Of a stretch of 64,000 nt of DNA, positions 1 through 8,128 are shown piece after piece (position 1 is the stretch's first letter; each line of letters opens with the position of its first letter). The notes beneath the pieces were generated by a model that worked only from the letters and a program-made list of their open reading frames with translations, was not told the origin of the DNA and made no database searches. The position numbers and the translations under genes are program-made. This DNA comes from Streptomyces sp. AP-93. Its GTDB lineage: Bacteria; Actinomycetota; Actinomycetes; Streptomycetales; Streptomycetaceae. Location: assembly GCF_022808175.1 (NCBI RefSeq), contig NZ_JALGBX010000007.1:186001-250000 (forward strand). The letters are read 5' to 3'.

Positions 1-199
1 CCTTGGCGGGTTTGACGACGGACTCGTGATACTCGTTGTTGGCCTTGAGTATCTCTTCCAGCTTGGTGTCGCGCCCGCCGTCCCGGTAGGCGGCGGAGGC
101 GAGGGCGTTGGTCGCGGCGGTCTGGCCGCCGCCGCCCTGGAGTGGGATCTGTGCCCCGGGCCTGAAGTCGAATCCGTCGTCCGCCACCGCTGCCCCCAT
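1..199 (-). CDS. Partial CDS, unknown protein (N-terminal 66 residues)
   Basis: An open frame runs leftwards off the window edge from an ATG at 199-197. It begins MGAAVADDGFDFRPGAQIP, then a short Gly/Gln stretch and a charged helical-looking part containing KLEEILKANNEYHESVVKP. Third-position GC is typical of the window, which supports coding. I do not recognise the family and the rest lies outside the window. The ribosome-binding site is weak, so the exact start is uncertain. It is transcribed in the same direction as the EF-G-like gene but lies downstream of it, separated by a terminator and a 13-bp tandem repeat. Confidence 0.5.
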   Translation of the reverse strand, partial: MGAAVADDGFDFRPGAQIPLQGGGGQTAATNALASAAYRDGGRDTKLEEILKANNEYHESVVKPAK

Positions 200-302
200 C
201 GCTGTGCGTCGTACTCGTGTGCCTCGTGTGCGGGCCTGCCCGCGATGCCGCCCGCTCCGGGTGGTGTCCCCGGTGCGGCGTTCCCGCCCCTGCGCGCTTG
301 CC

Positions 303-367
303 CGCTTGGTCTGTCCGCTTGGTCTGTCCGTTCGGCTTGTCTGCTTGGTCTACCCGTTCGGTCTGCC
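303..367. repeat. Five tandem copies of a degenerate 13-bp repeat
   Basis: Units begin at 303, 316, 329, 342 and 355. The first two read CGCTTGGTCTGTC exactly; the others differ at one to four positions. It lies in the gap between the truncated left-edge gene and the EF-G-like gene. Nothing indicates coding. Confidence 0.75.
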
Positions 368-429
368 CGCCTCACGCGCGGACGAGCCTATCGGCCGATT
401 CCTCCCCGTGGTCATGGGACAGGTAAATG

Positions 430-459
430 CCGCCCACCGCAAGCGGGTTGGATGGGCGG
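430..459 (-). terminator. Terminator-like hairpin after the EF-G-like gene
   Basis: CCGCCCA at 430-436 pairs with TGGGCGG at 453-459, and CCGC/GCGG (437-440/443-446) forms a small inner hairpin. It starts 12 bp past the stop codon of the minus-strand EF-G-like gene. There is no clear T-run, which is usual for Streptomyces terminators. Confidence 0.5.
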
Positions 460-470
460 CCTGAGTGACG

Positions 471-2684
471 CTATGTCAGTTGACTTCCCTTCTCGGCCTG
501 TTCGCGCATCTTGTCCGCTATCTGTGGCGGCATCGGCTCGTGCCGCGCGTACGTACGGCTGAACAGCCCCGTGCCGTGCGAGACGGAGCGCAGCTCGACG
601 GCGTACCGGCCGATCTCGATCTCGGGGATCTCGGCGAGGACCCGGGTGCGGCCGGTGCCCGCCGCGTCGGTGCCGACGACGCGGCCCCGGCGGCCGGCCA
701 GGTCGCTCATGACGGAGCCGACGTACTCGTCCGGAACCAGTACGGCGAGCTCGGCGACCGGTTCGAGGAGCCGGACCGAGGCCCCGGCGGCGGCTTCGCG
801 CAGCGCGAGGGCGCCCGCGGTCTGGAAGGCGGCGTCGGAGGAGTCCACCGAGTGGGCCTTGCCGTCGAGCAGGGTGATGCGTACGTCGACCAGCGGGTAG
901 CCGGCGGCGAGCCCCCGGGCGGCCTGCGCGCGGACCCCCTTCTCCACGGACGGGATGAACTGGCGCGGCACGGCTCCGCCGACGACCTTGTCGACGAACT
1001 CGATGCCGCTGCCCGGGGGCAGCGGCTCGACCTCGATCTCGCAGATGGCGAACTGGCCGTGCCCGCCGGACTGTTTGACGTGCCGCCCGCGGCCGCCGGC
1101 CTTGGCGCCGAAGGTCTCGCGGAGGCTGACCTTGTGCGGGACCGGGTCGACCTGGACCCCGTACCGGGTGCGCAGCCGTTCGAGGGCGAGGTCCTGATGG
1201 GCCTCGCCGAGGCACCACAGGACGAGCTGGCGGGTGTGCGGGTTCTGTTCGAGCCGCATGGTCGGGTCTTCGGCGACCAGCCGGGCCAGGCCCTGGGAGA
1301 GCTTGTCCTCGTCGGGCTTGCTGTGGGCCTCGATGGCGAGGGGGAGCAGCGGGTCGGGCATGGACCAGGGCTCCATGAGGAGCGGGTCGTCCTTGGCGGA
1401 AAGGGTGTCTCCGGTCTCGGCGCGGGTGAGTTTGGCCACGCAGGCCAGATCGCCGGCGATGCAGTGGGCGAGGGTGCGCTGCTGTTTGCCGAAGGGGGAG
1501 GTGAGCGCGCCGATGCGCTCGTCCACATCGTGATCCTCATGTCCGCGGTCGGTCAGCCCGTGCCCGCTCACGTGGACGGTCTCGTCGGGGCGCAGGGTGC
1601 CGGAGAAGACGCGGACGAGCGAGACGCGGCCGACGTACGGGTCGGAGGAGGTCTTCACCACCTCGGCGACGAGCGGCCCGTCGGGATCGCAGGTGACCGC
1701 GGGGCGGGAGGCGCCGTCGGGGGTGGTGACGCCGACGGGCGCGCGCTCCAGGGGGGTGGGGAAGCCGCCGGTGATCAGTTCGAGGAGCTCTACGGTGCCC
1801 AGGCCCTTGCGGGCGCCGTCGGCGGCGGGGGCGGCCATCAGGACGGGGTGGAAGGTGCCGCGGGCCACGGCGCGCTCCAGGTCGTCGACCAGGGTCTTGA
1901 GGTCGATGTCCTCGCCGCCGAGATAGCGGTCCATGAGGGTCTCGTCCTCGCTCTCGGCGATGATCCCCTCGATCAGCCGGGCGCGGGCGTCGGTGATCAG
2001 GGCGAGCTCGCCGGGGTCCGGGTCGCGCTCGACGCGGTCGCCGGAGGTGTAGTCGTAGACGCGCTGGGAGAGCAGTCCGAGCAGTCCGGCCACCGGGGCG
2101 TGGCCGTCGGGGCCGGCGGGGCCGTGGAGGGGCAGGTAGAGCGGGCGCACGGCATCGGGGTCGTCCGCTCCGAAGGCGTCGCCGCACACCGTGGTCATCT
2201 GCGTGTAGTCGGCGCGGGCGGCTTCCAGGTGGGTCACGACGATGGCGCGCGGCATGCCCACGGCGGCGCATTCGTCCCAGACCATCCGGGTGGCTCCGGA
2301 GAGCCCGTCACCGTCCTCGGCCGCCGAGACCACGAAGAGGGCCGCGTCGGCGGCGCGCAGTCCGGCCCGGAGCTCACCGACGAAGTCGGCGTAACCGGGG
2401 GTGTCCAAAATGTTGATCTTGATTCCGGCCCACTCCACGGGGACCAGGGAGAGCTGGATGGAGCGCTGGCGGCGGTGCTCGATCTCGTCGTAGTCGGAGA
2501 CGGTGGCGCCGTCCTCGACGCGCCCGGCCCGGTTCACGGCGCCGGCGGTCAGGGCCAGCGCTTCGACCAGAGTGGTCTTGCCGGATCCGCTGTGGCCGAC
2601 CAGCACGACGTTCCGTACGGAGGCCGGGTGGTCGGCCGTCGGTGCTCTGCCGGCGGCTCCGGATTGGTGTGATGCGGCTCCCAC
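471..2684 (-). CDS. Elongation factor G-like GTPase (EF-G2 type)
   Basis: The 737-residue protein has the five-domain layout of EF-G. The P-loop GHSGSGKT is at residues 30-37 and the G3 motif DTPGYADF at about 94-101; EF-G domains II to V follow, with a C-terminal domain V sequence ending near RTYARHEPMPPQ. Two GTPase motifs are unusual: the switch I region reads RQRSIQLS where EF-G has RGITI-type sequence, and the G4 position reads THLE (151-154) where NKxD is expected. Actinobacteria carry a second EF-G-like protein of this kind beside the canonical fusA of the str operon, and its role is unclear. It is unlikely to be the main translocase; a ribosome-associated or regulatory role is inference. 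It is divergent from pgsA across a repeat-rich gap. Confidence 0.88.
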   Translation of the reverse strand: MGAASHQSGAAGRAPTADHPASVRNVVLVGHSGSGKTTLVEALALTAGAVNRAGRVEDGATVSDYDEIEHRRQRSIQLSLVPVEWAGIKINILDTPGYADFVGELRAGLRAADAALFVVSAAEDGDGLSGATRMVWDECAAVGMPRAIVVTHLEAARADYTQMTTVCGDAFGADDPDAVRPLYLPLHGPAGPDGHAPVAGLLGLLSQRVYDYTSGDRVERDPDPGELALITDARARLIEGIIAESEDETLMDRYLGGEDIDLKTLVDDLERAVARGTFHPVLMAAPAADGARKGLGTVELLELITGGFPTPLERAPVGVTTPDGASRPAVTCDPDGPLVAEVVKTSSDPYVGRVSLVRVFSGTLRPDETVHVSGHGLTDRGHEDHDVDERIGALTSPFGKQQRTLAHCIAGDLACVAKLTRAETGDTLSAKDDPLLMEPWSMPDPLLPLAIEAHSKPDEDKLSQGLARLVAEDPTMRLEQNPHTRQLVLWCLGEAHQDLALERLRTRYGVQVDPVPHKVSLRETFGAKAGGRGRHVKQSGGHGQFAICEIEVEPLPPGSGIEFVDKVVGGAVPRQFIPSVEKGVRAQAARGLAAGYPLVDVRITLLDGKAHSVDSSDAAFQTAGALALREAAAGASVRLLEPVAELAVLVPDEYVGSVMSDLAGRRGRVVGTDAAGTGRTRVLAEIPEIEIGRYAVELRSVSHGTGLFSRTYARHEPMPPQIADKMREQAEKGSQLT

Positions 2685-2773
2685 GATGCTCGTGCCTCCC
2701 GTTTGGAGGGGATGGAGGGGAAAACGCCTCCTTCGAGCTTTGCACTGCCGTCACACGGCGTCCATACGTCGTA

Positions 2774-2990
2774 CCGGAAGCGCCGGAGGAAGCGCCGGGG
2801 GAGGCGTCGGGGAACGTGCCGGGGAGGCGCCGGGGGAGGCGCCGGGGGAGCGTCGGGGAACGTGCCGGGGGAGGAGCCGGAGGAGGCGTCCGGGAACGTG
2901 CCGGGGACGGCGCCCGGGAAACTGTCCAAAAACGTGCCCGGAAACATGCCCGGAAACATGCCCGGGGAAGGCGTCCGGAACGTGGCGAAC
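2774..2990. repeat. Degenerate ~12-bp tandem repeat in the EF-G-like/pgsA divergent gap
   Basis: The 432-bp gap 2685-3116 is filled by purine-rich units of the type GGGGGAGGCGCC and GGGAACGTGCCG, including two exact neighbouring copies of GGAAACATGCCC near 2940-2963. Frames can be read through it only because the unit length is a multiple of three; they give low-complexity Pro/Gly/Phe strings, so I do not call a gene. Promoters for the two flanking genes must lie in or beside it. Confidence 0.7.
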
Positions 2991-3056
2991 GGCCCGAGAA
3001 CGGCCCGCGTCGTGTGAACCGGTGGGTGCGCGGCGCCGATGGCCCGGGGCCCTGGC

Positions 3057-3062
3057 TACGAT
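3057..3062 (+). promoter_or_regulatory. Candidate -10 element for the pgsA operon
   Basis: TACGAT lies 54 bp before the pgsA start, in a sequence context (GGCTACGATGGG) like Streptomyces -10 elements. No good -35 element is visible, so support is weak. Confidence 0.3.
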
Positions 3063-3116
3063 GGGCCAGCCGGTGGCCGTGGTGGCCGTGCGGCCCAGCG
3101 ACCCTCCGGGAAGGCC

Positions 3117-3797
3117 ATGCTGAACAAGTACGCGCGTGCATTCTTCACGCGTGTTCTCACGCCATTCGCCGCTCTTCTGCTCCGGATGGGAGTGAGTCCC
3201 GACGCGGTCACCCTCATCGGCACGGCCGGAGTGGTGGCCGGAGCCCTGGTCTTCTTCCCCATGGGCGAGTTCTTCTGGGGCACGATCACCATCACGCTCT
3301 TCGTCTTCTCCGACCTGGTGGACGGGAACATGGCCCGCCAGGCCGGCGTCTCCAGCCGGTGGGGCGCGTTCCTCGACTCCACCCTCGACCGGGTGGCGGA
3401 CGCGGCGATCTTCGGCGGACTCGCGCTCTGGTACGCGGGTTCCGGGAACAACAACGCGCTCTGCGCGGTCGCCATCTTCTGCCTGGCCAGCGGCCAGGTG
3501 GTCTCGTACACCAAGGCCCGCGGCGAGTCGATCGGACTGCCGGTGGCCGTCAACGGGCTCATCGAGCGCGCGGAACGCCTGGTGATCACGCTGGTCGCGG
3601 CCGGTCTGTCCGGCCTGGAGACCTTCGGCGTCCCCTCGTGGATCGGCCTGCTGCTGCCGATCGCGCTGTGGGTGGTCGCGGCGGGCTCGCTCGTGACCCT
3701 CATCCAGCGCGTGGTGACCGTACGGCGCGAATCGGCCGAGGCCGACGCCGCTGCCGCGAGTGCCGCGGGTGCTCCCTCCGAAGGCGGTACGCCCTGA
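3117..3797 (+). CDS. pgsA: CDP-alcohol phosphatidyltransferase (phosphatidylinositol phosphate synthase)
   Basis: The 226-residue integral membrane protein carries the full CDP-alcohol phosphotransferase signature: D66 and D69-G70, A73-R74, G83, D87 and D91. These residues bind Mg and the CDP-diacylglycerol substrate. In actinobacteria the family member at this locus makes phosphatidylinositol phosphate from CDP-diacylglycerol and inositol phosphate, the first step towards phosphatidylinositol mannosides. The context fits, because the acyltransferase and mannosyltransferase of the same pathway follow. The ATG at 3117 is preceded by GGGAAGG and gives the normal N-terminus MLNKYARAFF; a longer reading from 3039 would add Gly/Arg-rich sequence and is less likely. 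The stop overlaps the next start by one base (TGATG). Confidence 0.92.
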   Translation: MLNKYARAFFTRVLTPFAALLLRMGVSPDAVTLIGTAGVVAGALVFFPMGEFFWGTITITLFVFSDLVDGNMARQAGVSSRWGAFLDSTLDRVADAAIFGGLALWYAGSGNNNALCAVAIFCLASGQVVSYTKARGESIGLPVAVNGLIERAERLVITLVAAGLSGLETFGVPSWIGLLLPIALWVVAAGSLVTLIQRVVTVRRESAEADAAAASAAGAPSEGGTP

Positions 3798-4768
3798 TGG
3801 GCAAGGCACAGGACAAGCTGGTCGACGGGCTCTACGGGCTCGGCTGGGCCGGGGTCAAGAAGCTGCCCGAGCCGGCCGCGGCGGCCCTCGGCCGGCGGAT
3901 CGCGGACTTCGCCTGGAAGCGGCGCGGCAAGAGCGTGCTGCGCCTGGAGTCGAACCTGGCCCGGGTGGTACCGGACGCGACGCCCGAGCGGCTGCGCGAG
4001 CTGTCCCACGCGGGCATGCGCTCCTACATGCGGTACTGGATGGAGTCCTTCCGCCTGCCCACCATGGCCAAGGAACGATTCAGCGCCGACGTGGAGATGA
4101 AGGACGACCACATCCTGCGCGAGGCCCTGGCCTCCGGGCGCGGTGTCGTGGTCGCCCTCCCGCACCTGGCCAACTGGGACCTCGCCGGCGCCTGGGCCGT
4201 CACCCACATCGGAGTCCCCTTCACCACCGTCGCCGAGCGGCTCAAGCCCGAGACGCTCTACGACCGCTTCGTCGCCTACCGCGAGAGCCTGGGCATGGAG
4301 GTGCTCCCGCACGAAGGCGGCGCCGCCTTCGGCACGCTCGCGCGGCGGCTGCGCTCCGGCGGCCTGGTCTGCCTGGTCGCGGACCGGGACCTGTCGGCCT
4401 CCGGGGTGGAAGTGGACTTCTTCGGCTCGGCCGCACGGATGCCCGCCGGGCCCGCCCTGCTGGCCCAGCAGACGGGCGCGGTCCTGCTCCCGGCCACCCT
4501 GTACTACGGGGACGCGCCGAAGATGTACGGCCGGATCCACCACCCGGTGGAGGTGCCCGGGAACGGCACCCGGCAGGAGAAGACGGCCGTCATGACGCAG
4601 GCGGTCGCCGACGCCTTCGCCGAGGGCATCGCCGAACACCCGCAGGACTGGCACATGCTCCAGCGGCTGTGGATCGGGGACCTGCGACAGACCACCGACA
4701 CGGACACCGACAGCGCCACCGACAGCGCCACCGACACCGCCGGCCGGCCCGAGGAGCACCCCGCGTGA
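3797..4768 (+). CDS. Phosphatidylinositol mannoside acyltransferase (LpxL/HtrB-type)
   Basis: The 323-residue protein belongs to the lysophospholipid/lipid A acyltransferase family. The catalytic HxxxxD motif is HLANWD at residues 123-128. Such enzymes at this position, between pgsA and pimA, correspond to PatA of mycobacteria, which acylates the mannose of PIM at the inner membrane face. The last 25 residues are a Thr/Asp/Ser low-complexity tail (TDTDTDSATDSATDT) from short tandem repeats at about 4690-4740, probably dispensable. The start overlaps the pgsA stop by one base and its own stop overlaps the pimA start (GTGA), so the three are translationally coupled. Confidence 0.88.
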   Translation: MGKAQDKLVDGLYGLGWAGVKKLPEPAAAALGRRIADFAWKRRGKSVLRLESNLARVVPDATPERLRELSHAGMRSYMRYWMESFRLPTMAKERFSADVEMKDDHILREALASGRGVVVALPHLANWDLAGAWAVTHIGVPFTTVAERLKPETLYDRFVAYRESLGMEVLPHEGGAAFGTLARRLRSGGLVCLVADRDLSASGVEVDFFGSAARMPAGPALLAQQTGAVLLPATLYYGDAPKMYGRIHHPVEVPGNGTRQEKTAVMTQAVADAFAEGIAEHPQDWHMLQRLWIGDLRQTTDTDTDSATDSATDTAGRPEEHPA

Positions 4769-5928
4769 AGATCGGCATCGTCTGCCCGTACTCCTGGGAC
4801 GTGCCCGGCGGGGTCCAGTTCCACATCCGGGACCTGGCGCAGCACCTGATCGGACTCGGTCACGAGGTGTCGGTCCTGGCCCCGTCGGACGACGAGACAG
4901 GGCTGCCCCCCTACGTGGTGTCGGCGGGGCGGGCGGTGCCGGTGCCGTACAACGGATCGGTGGCCCGGCTCAACTTCGGCTTCCTCTCGGCGGCCCGCGT
5001 ACGGCGCTGGCTGCACGACGGAGTCTTCGACGTGGTCCACATCCACGAGCCGACCGCCCCCTCGCTGGGCCTGCTGACCTGCTGGGCGGCGCAGGGCCCG
5101 ATCGTGGCCACCTTCCACACCTCCAACCCGCGCTCCCGGGCGATGCTCGCGGCGTACCCGATCCTGCAGCCGGCGCTGGAGAAGATCAGCGCCCGGATCG
5201 CGGTGAGCGAGTACGCGCGGCGCACGCTGGTCGAGCACCTCGGCGGGGACGCGGTGGTCATCCCGAACGGCGTGGACGTGGACTTCTTCGCCAAGGCCGA
5301 CCCGAACCCGGCCTGGTCGGGCCAGACCCTCGGCTTCATCGGGCGGATCGACGAACCCCGCAAGGGCCTGCCGGTCCTGATGGCGGCCTTCCCGGGCATC
5401 GTGGCGGCATGCCCGGACGTACGCCTCCTGGTGGCGGGCCGCGGCGACGAGGAGGAGGCGGTCGCCTCCCTGCCGCCCGAACTCCGCTCACGGGTCGAGT
5501 TCCTCGGCATGGTCTCGGACGAGGACAAGGCGCGGCTGCTGCGCAGCGTCGACGTGTACGTGGCCCCGAACACGGGCGGCGAGAGCTTCGGCATCATCCT
5601 GGTCGAGGCCCTCTCGGCCGGGGCGGCCGTCCTGGCCGCCGACCTCGACGCCTTCGCGCAGGTCCTGGACCAGGGGGCGGCGGGGGAGCTGTTCTCGAAC
5701 GAGGACCCCGACTCCCTGGCGGCATCGGCGATCGCCCTCCTGCGCGACCCCGCGCGGCGCGCGGAACTGAGCACCCGAGGCTCGGCCCACGTACGCCGCT
5801 TCGACTGGTCGACGGTGGCGGCGGACATCCTGGCCGTCTACGAAACGGTGACAGACGGCGCGACGGCGGTAGCCGAGGACGAGCGGATTCCGCTCCGTAC
5901 CCGCCTGGGCCTCACCCGCGACGCGTAG
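4765..5928 (+). CDS. pimA: GT4 glycosyltransferase, phosphatidylinositol mannosyltransferase
   Basis: The 387-residue GT-B fold protein starts at a GTG overlapping the previous stop by four bases. The N-terminal VPGGVQFHIRDL is the Gly-rich acceptor loop of PimA-like enzymes; the C-terminal half carries the EX7E nucleotide-sugar motif in ESFGIILVEA. PimA transfers the first mannose from GDP-mannose to phosphatidylinositol on the cytoplasmic face of the membrane. The operon pgsA-acyltransferase-pimA thus covers PI synthesis, mannosylation and acylation. The family contains many look-alikes, but the operon context makes this assignment firm. Confidence 0.9.
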   Translation: MKIGIVCPYSWDVPGGVQFHIRDLAQHLIGLGHEVSVLAPSDDETGLPPYVVSAGRAVPVPYNGSVARLNFGFLSAARVRRWLHDGVFDVVHIHEPTAPSLGLLTCWAAQGPIVATFHTSNPRSRAMLAAYPILQPALEKISARIAVSEYARRTLVEHLGGDAVVIPNGVDVDFFAKADPNPAWSGQTLGFIGRIDEPRKGLPVLMAAFPGIVAACPDVRLLVAGRGDEEEAVASLPPELRSRVEFLGMVSDEDKARLLRSVDVYVAPNTGGESFGIILVEALSAGAAVLAADLDAFAQVLDQGAAGELFSNEDPDSLAASAIALLRDPARRAELSTRGSAHVRRFDWSTVAADILAVYETVTDGATAVAEDERIPLRTRLGLTRDA

Positions 5929-5934
5929 CCCCTC

Positions 5935-6002
5935 CGGGCTCCGGCCCCGTCCGGGTCCCGGCCCCGTCCGGGCTCCGGCCCCGTCCGGGTTCCCGCCCGG
6001 GC
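5935..6002. repeat. Short 17-bp tandem repeat after pimA
   Basis: Four near-identical copies of a CCGGGCTCCGGCCCCGT-type unit directly follow the pimA stop. Together with the palindromic repeat that follows, they fill the 570-bp gap 5929-6498, in which I see no gene. Confidence 0.6.
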
Positions 6003-6054
6003 GGGGTGCGGCCGCGGCGGCCCGTCCGCGCGGGAACCCAGCCGCGGGTGTGCC

Positions 6055-6330
6055 GCTGCGCGGGGCGAAGTCCCCTACCCGCCCTTCGCCCGTTCCCCGG
6101 GGCTGCGCCCCGGACCCGTTGCCGCGTGCGGCGCCGTTGCCGGGGACCAGTCCCCGGACCCCTGCGCCTCAAACGCCGGCGGGGCTGCATTTGGGCTGGC
6201 GTCGGCCCTGACCGTGTAGGCCGGTAGGGGGCGCTGGATTGCCCGGAGGGCAATTCCAGCCTCGCCGGCGTTTGAGGCGCGGGTCCGGGCGGAGCCCGGG
6301 GAACGGTGGAAGGGCGGGTAGGGGACCCAG
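6055..6330. repeat. GC-rich palindromic intergenic repeat, copy 1
   Basis: A left arm with the core GCCTCAAACGCCGGCGGGGC at 6166-6185 is matched by an inverted core CCGGCGTTTGAGGC at about 6265-6278. Both arms are flanked by CCCGGGG/GGGGCTGCGCCCC-type hairpins and by the phrase CCCCTACCCGCCCTTC (left) or its complement (right). The same modules recur near 10.9, 16.5, 23.6, 31.8 and 62.6 kb. It could act as a transcription stop after pimA. Confidence 0.8.
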
Positions 6331-6498
6331 CCCCGCAGGGCAGCCACCCGCACCCGCCCACAGGGCCGCAACACGCGGCGGTGGCCGCACCCCCGCCCGG
6401 CCACCGCCGGACGGAGTCCGGCGCAGCGGGGCGAAGCCGGGGCGGCCCGCCAGGGCCGCACCGCGCGAGGCGCGCGTTCAAAGGTAAAGTCGCCGCCC

Positions 6499-7038
6499 GT
6501 GATCGAAACCCTTGTCTGGATTGCCCTTGGCCTCGGCCTCGTCGGGGTGTACCTCAGTTGGACCGCCGGTCGTCTCGACCGGTTGCACTCCCGGATGGAC
6601 GCCGCCCGCGCCGCCCTCGACGCGCAGCTCGTGCGCCGGGCCTCCGTGGTGGTGGAGGTCGCGACCTCCGGGGTGCTGGACCCCGCCTCGGCCCTCGTCC
6701 TGTACGAGGCCGCGCACGCGGCCCGCCAGGCGGAGGAGGAGCACCGCGAGGTCGCCGAGAGCGAGCTCAGCCAGGCGCTGCGCGCCGTCTTCGCCGACGC
6801 GGAACAGGTCGACGTGCTCAAGGCCGCCCCGGGCGGAGCGGAGGCCGCCGAGGAGCTCGCGGCGGCGGTCCGCCGGGTACCGATGGCGCGGCGGTTCCTC
6901 AACGACGCCGTACGCGCGGCCCGGGCCCTGCGCCGGCACCGCAAGGTCCGCTGGTTCCGGCTTGCGGGCCACGCACCGTTCCCGCTGGCCTTCGAGATGG
7001 ACGACGAGCCTCCGGTGGATCTGGCCGAGCGGCCCTAA
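6499..7038 (+). CDS. LemA-like membrane protein
   Basis: The 179-residue protein has one N-terminal membrane segment (residues about 3-22), then a helical domain. Two stretches recall the LemA family: an early helix with MDAARAALDAQLVRR, like the AW..IDVQLKRR helix of LemA, and a late helix ARRFLNDAVRAARALRR followed by a FPLAFEM end, like the YN..V..yN and FP..lA.. end of LemA. The match is by eye and not strong. LemA proteins are N-out membrane proteins of unclear function. It is followed by pdxS after 164 bp and may be a separate unit. The GTG start at 6499 was chosen because it directly precedes the membrane segment. Confidence 0.7.
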   Translation: MIETLVWIALGLGLVGVYLSWTAGRLDRLHSRMDAARAALDAQLVRRASVVVEVATSGVLDPASALVLYEAAHAARQAEEEHREVAESELSQALRAVFADAEQVDVLKAAPGGAEAAEELAAAVRRVPMARRFLNDAVRAARALRRHRKVRWFRLAGHAPFPLAFEMDDEPPVDLAERP

Positions 7039-7117
7039 CTTGTACCCAATGGCCAAATCGCAAGGAGCCACCGGCTGCACATTGGCCCTTGCCGTGGACT
7101 GGTCGAGAAGGTTTCCT

Positions 7118-7141
7118 CGGTCGAGTACCAGTCGAGTACCA
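7118..7141. promoter_or_regulatory. 11-bp direct repeat upstream of pdxS, possible operator
   Basis: GTCGAGTACCA occurs twice in tandem (7120-7130 and 7131-7141), with a third partial copy (GGTCGAG) at 7101. It lies 61 bp before the pdxS start. PdxR-type regulators control PLP synthesis genes in some actinobacteria and bind direct repeats, but no such regulator is next door, so the role is a guess. Confidence 0.3.
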
Positions 7142-7202
7142 CCAGATCGCCCGTAGCGATCGCCAGTAGCGCCTGAATCTTCCTTTCGAGTGAGGTCAAT
7201 CC

Positions 7203-8120
7203 GTGAGCACGCTTCCCTCCACCCCGCAGTCCGCTGAGTCGGCGATCGGCACCTCCCGCGTCAAGCGCGGCATGGCCGAGCAGCTCAAGGGCGGCGTGAT
7301 CATGGATGTGGTCAACGCCGAGCAGGCGAAGATCGCCGAGGACGCCGGCGCCGTGGCCGTCATGGCCCTGGAGCGGGTTCCCGCCGACATCCGCAAGGAC
7401 GGCGGCGTCGCCCGGATGTCCGACCCGAACATGATCGAAGAGATCATCGAGGCCGTCTCCATCCCGGTCATGGCGAAGTCCCGCATCGGCCACTTCGTCG
7501 AGGCCCAGGTGCTCCAGTCCCTCGGCGTCGACTACATCGACGAGTCCGAGGTCCTGACCCCGGCCGACGAGGTCAACCACTCCGACAAGTGGGCGTTCAC
7601 CACCCCCTTCGTCTGTGGCGCCACCAACCTGGGCGAGGCCCTGCGCCGCATCGCCGAGGGCGCGGCCATGATCCGCTCGAAGGGCGAGGCCGGCACGGGC
7701 AACGTGGTCGAGGCCGTCCGCCACCTGCGCCAGATCAAGAACGAGATCGCCCGCCTGCGCGGCTACGACAACAACGAGCTGTTCGCCGCCGCCAAGGAGC
7801 TGCGCGCCCCGTACGAGCTCGTGAAGGAAGTCGCCGAGCTCGGCAAGCTCCCGGTCGTGCTGTTCTCCGCCGGTGGCGTCGCCACCCCGGCCGACGCCGC
7901 GCTCATGCGCCAGCTCGGTGCCGAGGGCGTCTTCGTCGGCTCCGGCATCTTCAAGTCGGGCGACCCGGCCAAGCGCGCCGCCGCCATCGTGAAGGCCACC
8001 ACCTTCTACGACGACCCGAAGATCATCGCGGACGCTTCCCGCAACCTGGGCGAGGCCATGGTCGGCATCAACTGCGACACCCTCCCCGAGTCCGAGCGCT
8101 ACGCCAACCGCGGCTGGTAG
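7203..8120 (+). CDS. pdxS: Pyridoxal 5'-phosphate synthase, synthase subunit PdxS
   Basis: The 305-residue (beta/alpha)8-barrel makes PLP from ribose 5-phosphate, glyceraldehyde 3-phosphate and ammonia. The key residues are visible: D35 in IMDVV, K92 in MAKSRIGH (first Schiff-base lysine) and K160 in [10 protein letters not shown] (second lysine and phosphate loop). It ends in the usual C-terminal segment SERYANRGW. The start is GTG with a modest GAGTGAGG site. pdxT follows after 8 bp, and the two subunits form a 12+12 complex in which PdxT supplies ammonia. Confidence 0.97.
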   Translation: MSTLPSTPQSAESAIGTSRVKRGMAEQLKGGVIMDVVNAEQAKIAEDAGAVAVMALERVPADIRKDGGVARMSDPNMIEEIIEAVSIPVMAKSRIGHFVEAQVLQSLGVDYIDESEVLTPADEVNHSDKWAFTTPFVCGATNLGEALRRIAEGAAMIRSKGEAGTGNVVEAVRHLRQIKNEIARLRGYDNNELFAAAKELRAPYELVKEVAELGKLPVVLFSAGGVATPADAALMRQLGAEGVFVGSGIFKSGDPAKRAAAIVKATTFYDDPKIIADASRNLGEAMVGINCDTLPESERYANRGW

Positions 8121-8128
8121 TCATCACC

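Noticed and set aside
303..367. A CRISPR array
   Set aside because: The 13-bp units are directly adjacent without spacers. No repeat-spacer pattern or cas gene is seen anywhere in the window.
465..2672. A 735-codon plus-strand frame opposite the EF-G-like gene
   Set aside because: Low-complexity Gly/Asp/Val product with no motif; the minus strand encodes a recognisable EF-G homologue.
2549..2959. A minus-strand frame through the 12-bp repeat array (Pro-Gly-Thr-Phe repeats)
   Set aside because: Periodic sequence with a unit divisible by three gives open frames on both strands; no ribosome-binding site and no conserved protein sequence.
5929..6498. Several short open frames in the palindromic repeat after pimA
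   Set aside because: They match the repeat arms in both orientations and have no start signals; the same frames reappear in the other repeat copies.
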